Assembly: GCA_029204225.1 (NCBI GenBank)
Contig: CM055097.1
Location: 35,650,804 to 35,714,803 of the forward strand
DNA from: Diphasiastrum complanatum
Taxonomy: Eukaryota; Streptophyta; Lycopodiopsida; Lycopodiales; Lycopodiaceae
Reading direction: 5' to 3'
DNA: 64,000 bases
Shown: in pieces, positions 59,454 to 64,000 of the stretch
Position numbering within the stretch: position 1 is the first letter of the stretch
Layout: every line of letters begins with the position of its first letter
Made by a program: the position numbers and the translations under genes
The notes under the pieces: generated by a model
Told to the model about the DNA's origin: nothing
What the model saw: only the letters and a program-made list of their open reading frames with translations
The model's database searches: none

Positions 59454-60900
59454 GTCCTTGTAAAGCACAGGAGGGAGAGTGGGTCTACAAGGCACTTTCC
59501 ACATCACCCTGGCACCTAGGCTTCACACGTGCGAGCAATAAATGCACAAAAGACAGGTAGGAGGGCGCACTTTTGGAGAGAGAAATCATCAAAAATTCAA
59601 CTCCAGCCCAATAAGCCTTGGATCAGAGGTTACAAGCACTCTACTAAGGTTCATTAGAGAGGCATAGAAGCTTCTAACAGGTCCATCAAGCAATCATAAG
59701 CTCAGATCATGCAAAAAATGCATTTTTGGGCTCCTTCAACAATTAAAACTTCAACATGATGGTGTCTAATGCTCACCTATCCAAATTGGATGCATGATGG
59801 CTCAAAATAGATTCAATCCATCATATCTTTAACCTTATAACAAGAACCAACAGGTTCAGACCCCCAAATGAGAGGTATTCATGCTCAAAAATCACCAAAA
59901 ATACACTAATTTTTGGTGTTTTGAGCCCCCTAATGGTGTCTAATCCCTACGAAACTTCATGACAGCTCTGGGAAAGCTTCATTACATCTCTGAAAACGTT
60001 CATACCAAGTCTTAGCTGAGAATTTTGAGATCTACCCAAAAATTAATCCAAAAAACATCAAAAAACCTTGTTTTTTGACCAATTTTGACCAAAATTTGTG
60101 GGGAAAATCCACAAATAAGTGCAATCAGATCCAAATCCCTGTAAATCCATTGCATGCAAGTGCTAAAATTTTGATTCTAGTCAAACATGGTTTCTATAGC
60201 CCATTTATGGTCCAAAAACCCCAATTTTTGGTCCAAAATCACTATCTAATGGTCCAACATCATGCAATCATTAGATCCAATCATTAATGACTGTAAAACA
60301 GCAAGTACAATCTGGAAAACGTACTACATCAGTACCTATGATCAATTTCAAGCAAAAAACTTCAATTCTAGGTGAAAATTCACTAATATCATCAAAAATC
60401 CTTTGATTTCCACCAAAAAGTATGGATAAAATCCATAATTATGATCTTTAGGCTCAAAGTACACCAAATTCAGAGAAGCCACCTACTTGGAGATCAATTC
60501 CACCACCTGGACGTAACATGCAATAACATCCACAAAACTTGAGAAAATACAAGAAGTAGTTCCACCTTCCGATTGTAATGATTGACTTATGAGGATCTAA
60601 CTAGATCCTATTGCAAAACAACCAAAAGGACACCTGTGGAGCAAAACCACCCATCTAGGCCAAGGCCAAAAAATAAAATCGGTTTCTAAAAATTTCAAAA
60701 ACCGTAAAAAAGTCAAAACACTGACAAACTTCCACCATATCTAGCAAATGTGGCTCGTTTTCTATTAAAACGACCTCGGTCTGAGATGAACCAAAGAGCA
60801 AAATTGTTCAGTTTGATTCAACAAATACAACTAAGTCTTCAGAAAACATCAGCCCAAAAACATAAGTTAGAGTGATTGCACCCTATACACAATGATCGGT
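59454..60900 (-). other. 5' leader of the chromovirus (minus strand), no gene
   Basis: From the PBS at 60,901-60,913 down to the copia-derived element. No frame with gag similarity; poly-purine/pyrimidine and repeated CCAAAAAT-type words. The segment at 59,505-59,580 resembles 40,500-40,575 (see above). Confidence 0.5.
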
Positions 60901-60913
60901 GGCGCTGATACCA
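60901..60913 (-). promoter_or_regulatory. Chromovirus primer binding site
   Basis: Minus-strand TGGTATCAGCGCC, one mismatch to the usual tRNA-iMet PBS, two bases (TT) after the LTR's terminal CA. It fixes this LTR as a 5' LTR transcribed leftward. Confidence 0.8.
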
Positions 60914-60915
60914 AA

Positions 60916-61441
60916 TGTTAGAATCCTCATCGTCGTGCCAGACATTGCTAAAGCACAATCAAGTGATGAACGCTACGTTACCACCCAACCATAGAGGTAC
61001 TGCCACCTCACCCCCATGCACTGGAGCTATATACCACCATCCAACAAGCTCGGATCTCTTGTAAGCCATGGTGTCCCATACCACCATGCCTTACCCTCGA
61101 CCCTCGCCTACCTACATCTTGAGGCCTAGATATTTGTCCTGACCTGACCACCAGTGGAAGAGCTCTTCAATCTCCAGGAGAGAATGAATACCAAGCTCAT
61201 GGAGATCCATCTCTATATACATAGTCCAGGTGGGTCATCTCCGTCCGTAGGAGTCAAACATGACCAACGACCTACGACAGTTGTGCACACTGATGCGGGT
61301 CCATAACAATGAGTCACCGCGCACCAATAAGACATTGACACATGGCACCCAAAAGACCTATAGCTCTAGATCAGTGTTTTGTCCCATAACTAAGACCGTC
61401 ACCTCAAGTTTTCTGTTGCGTGCCCTTATGGGTACATAACA
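60916..61441 (-). repeat. 5' LTR of the chromovirus
   Basis: TGTTATGTACCC ... GGATTCTAACA, 526 bp, inverted copy of 43,244-43,783 with many scattered differences, mostly transitions. It contains a matching TATA-like region at ~61,215. The next five minus-strand bases upstream are GTCGG (61,446-61,442), proposed as target duplication, and copia coding sequence lies beyond. Confidence 0.85.
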
Positions 61442-61446
61442 CCGAC

Positions 61447-62556
61447 CCAAATCTGTAATTCTGCTAACTGAGAGTAGATTTTTGGTCAGATTTGGAACAT
61501 GGAGAATGTTGGTCAACAACTTGACTTCACCCCTTTAAAATTTGACCTTGACTCTTCCTTCACCCTCCATAGTATGTTTTGAGTTGTCACCAAGTTGTAC
61601 GATTTGAGAGTGGTTGTATGATTGATCTTCTTTGAACTAGTCCTTATTGTAAGTCATATGTTGAGTTGCTCCTAAGTCTAGATACCAGGAATCGATATCC
61701 TAATTTTCTCCGACCTTGGTCAAGAAGGGTGTTTCATCTTCATTTTGTTGTTGGATTGAAAAACTAGCTGAAGCAAAATTTGCTTGTTGTTGGAACTGCT
61801 TCTTCTTTTCACTGTTGAATTTTAAAGTTCTGCAATCCTTGATAAGATGGCCAGTTCTCTTACAGTACTTGCAGGAAAAATAGGTTCTACTTTAGCTGGA
61901 GTGATGAAGAATCTGAATTCGACCCTGGACCAGAATTCGACCTTGAGGAAAAATTTGACCCAGAGTGAAAATCCAGCATGTTGTTCTTTTTGTCAAGATA
62001 ATCTGACTATGTAGATCTGTTTGATCTAAACTTCTGATTTTTTGAATATAGAGCTTGGGGATCCGACCTTGAGCATGAGAAGGTTGCAAATTTTCTAACT
62101 TCCTCTTGTAGAAGCATCGAAATAACACTTGAAAGAGTGAGGTGCTCCTGGGTCGAAATTGACAAGACCCAATTTTTTCCATGCATCCTTAGCAGTCTGA
62201 ACAACATTTATGTGAATGATTTGAGTGTCTCTGATGTTGAGAGTGATGTAGGTAAATGCCTTGCCATCTTCCAGTCTTTATTTGGTGATAGTGGCTGCAT
62301 CACCCTCTAGTTTAACCTCTGTGCCATCAATGATGTCCCACGTTCCTTGGCTAATAGTATGATCTTCATTTTGAGCTTCCAGAGATGGTAGTTACTTCCA
62401 TCGAGTCTCTCGCTGACAGAAGAACTAGAAGGTCGTTGAGTGAGATCGTTGGTAGATACAACGATTTCAGAATACTGTTGGCTACGCGCGCGCTAGAGCA
62501 ACGACTTGGTAGAGACAAGTCCTGATAATCCGCAGATAAAGATTACTAAACTGGCC
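61447..62556 (-). pseudogene. Ty1/copia gag and protease (5' half of the copia element)
   Basis: Minus strand. A UBN2-type gag start (LDGSNYHLWKLKMK at ~62,390, later TAKDAWKKLG at ~62,180), frameshifts, a CCHC knuckle C-KYC-KRTGH-LIKD-C at ~61,870, a Gln-rich linker, and the protease start WYLDLGATQHMT (~61,690) with Leu in place of the catalytic-loop Ser. Several in-frame stops. The coding sequence ends abruptly at 61,447 where the chromovirus LTR begins. Its continuation is at 43,789 on the + strand. Confidence 0.8.
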
Positions 62557-62568
62557 GCTCTGATACCA
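62557..62568 (-). promoter_or_regulatory. Copia primer binding site
   Basis: Minus-strand TGGTATCAGAGC directly after the LTR end ...TTTCCAACA. Confidence 0.85.
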
Positions 62569-63339
62569 TGTTGGAAATCATGAGTTTGTGAGTAGAAGCT
62601 TGAGCTAGTGGGAAGTAGGATCGGAAGTGCCACAATTAGTAGCATAATGGTCAAAATGAAGGAATATACAATGCGCAATGGAACAACAACTGAGTGGAGA
62701 CAAAATGTACGCTGATTAATATCCACAAAGAGTACATTCGCATGAAGTGAAAACTTCAACAGGCTACAGAATGAGAACTCTGATCGTGATAACACATGCA
62801 ACAGAACTATCTGAATGAATTGATAGAAACAATTATCAGATGTTGTAGATATTAGAAGATCAGAAACAGTTTTCTGATGAAGATACTTATCTTGATATAC
62901 TACTCAAAATATCTATAACTGATATTTTCTATAGTTATTACAACCATCTCAGAACTATAGCTGCATGTACAAAATGTAGGCAGACTGTCAACGCGAAGTC
63001 GTTGGGTCGGCCGATAATATCAAACTTTACAAAGTATCAAAAATATACAAAGGATCGATTTTTATCCTGGGTCAAAAATATAGTCAGGGTCGGATTTTTC
63101 AAGGTCAGAAAAATTAGACCCGATTCAACCCGATCTAGGGTCAAGGACGTCTAAAAAGTTTTGCCTCGATCCGATCCGATCCAGGGTCGAAAAATCTCTG
63201 TTTGTTAGGCTTGTTGATATTGGGTCAGAAAAATCCGATACTGGATTTTACGATCTTCTGGAAAAACTTGAGCCTTCTATGTTTCGGGTTTTGTAAAGTT
63301 TTTAAGATGCATGACAAACTTAAGTTTTTATTTCTAACA
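62569..63339 (-). repeat. Copia LTR shared by two internal regions
   Basis: Minus strand, starts TGTTAGAAATAAAAAC after a PPT and ends TTTCCAACA before a PBS, 771 bp. It matches 45,482-46,241 inverted. An RNase H end lies upstream and a PBS plus gag downstream, so it is at once the 3' LTR of one internal region and the 5' LTR of the next. Confidence 0.82.
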
Positions 63340-63348
63340 CTCTCCCTA

Positions 63349-64000
63349 AAGCTTAAATATGTTCTCAATGTCATATACAAAACGCTTACCTCTAAGCATT
63401 TCAAACTTGTCCTTACTCAAGGGTTTCGTAAGAACATCTGCTATTTGACCTACAATATTACAATGTACAATTTTAACATCACTACTAAGCACACGTTCAT
63501 GTGCAACATGATATTTAATTTCTATGTGCTTAGTTCTAGCATGATAAACATGATTCTTCACAAGCTGTATCCCGCTTTGACTATCGCAAAATATAATACT
63601 CCCAAAATCCTGCTAAAATTCAATCTCTGCAATCAACTATCTTAACCAAATAGCTTCATGTACAACACTTCCTAAGGCTTTATATTCTGCTTCTGTGGTA
63701 GACAGAGCTAATATATTATTTTGCTTTTTGTCAGACCCTGAAAAACAACCATTGCCAATGTGGAAACACATACCCTAATGTAGAGCATCTATCATCCATA
63801 TTACCGCCCCAATCTGCATCAACATAGCCTTCAAGTTTCACAAGGTTAGTAACGCGGGAGTAGAACAACTTCGAAATACCCATCACATACTTAAGAATCC
63901 GTTGTCATGTACTTCTAGTACATCAGTGCTTGTCAAGGCAATATAATATCCATTGTAAGCTTTGTAGGCCCAAAAGGAGTTATTAGCCTTAAGAACAAGG
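63349..64000 (-). pseudogene. Ty1/copia RNase H, 3' end of a second copia internal region
   Basis: Minus strand, running in from beyond the window. Readable pieces: KKQNNILALSTTEAEYKA (with S-T-E-A-E-Y, the RNase H Glu), FCDSQSGIQL (Asp), then HARTKHIEIKYH, IADVLTKPLSKDKFEMLRG, and the stop. Two or three in-frame stops lie before the clean C-terminal 71 codons (63,561-63,346). The PPT is TTTAGGGAGAG (63,350-63,340). Element enzyme domain that removes RNA from the RNA-DNA hybrid; dead here. Confidence 0.85.

Overview
The window looks like nuclear DNA from a land plant with a large, repeat-rich genome. The evidence is plant-type Ty3/gypsy and Ty1/copia elements with initiator tRNA-Met primer sites, a relic AP2/ERF domain (a plant transcription-factor family), long (GA)n/(TC)n tracts, AT-rich spacers and very few open coding frames. 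I cannot name the species. I see no rRNA gene, functional tRNA gene, CRISPR array or bacterial-type operon. Almost all recognisable protein sequence comes from broken LTR retrotransposons.

Layout. (1) 1.76-14.53 kb and 28.79-38.57 kb are two diverged copies of one segment. Blocks A and C are inverted between the copies, but the central block B is in the same orientation. In copy 2 (28.8-38.6 kb) every exon-like piece lies on the + strand, including one 627-codon open frame of unknown function. Copy 1 is decayed: B is flipped, about 780 bp is deleted from it, and a 5.2-kb LTR element is inserted at 7,904-13,132. Copy 2 keeps the empty site. Copy 2 in turn carries a ~714-bp insertion with a 6-bp target duplication that copy 1 lacks.

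(2) 14.5-28.8 kb holds tandem repeats, a dispersed-repeat pair, two (GA)n arrays, a minus-strand gypsy gag relic, and the 3' part of a gypsy element (protease, RT, RNase H, integrase ends, then an extra third ORF and a 3' LTR).

(3) 42.0-46.2 kb (+) and 59.5-63.3 kb (-) appear to be the two halves of one nest: a copia element with a chromovirus-type gypsy element inserted in it. An inversion of about 17 kb seems to have pulled the halves apart. Between them lie a tiny LTR element (TRIM) whose LTR contains a tRNA-like Pol III promoter, a CTCGACCGG minisatellite with nested periods, a (CCCTTAG)n telomere-like array, a transposon-associated ORF pair, an AP2/ERF relic, and a copia-derived LTR element with closely similar LTRs.

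How the parts relate. No metabolic or regulatory unit is visible. The history reads as a segmental duplication, then nested LTR insertions, inversions and decay. The in-frame stops I examined in the retroelement ORFs are TGA or TAG codons that fit C-to-T or G-to-A transitions, as expected from deamination of methylated cytosine. All assignments are read by eye, and percent identities are estimates unless counted.
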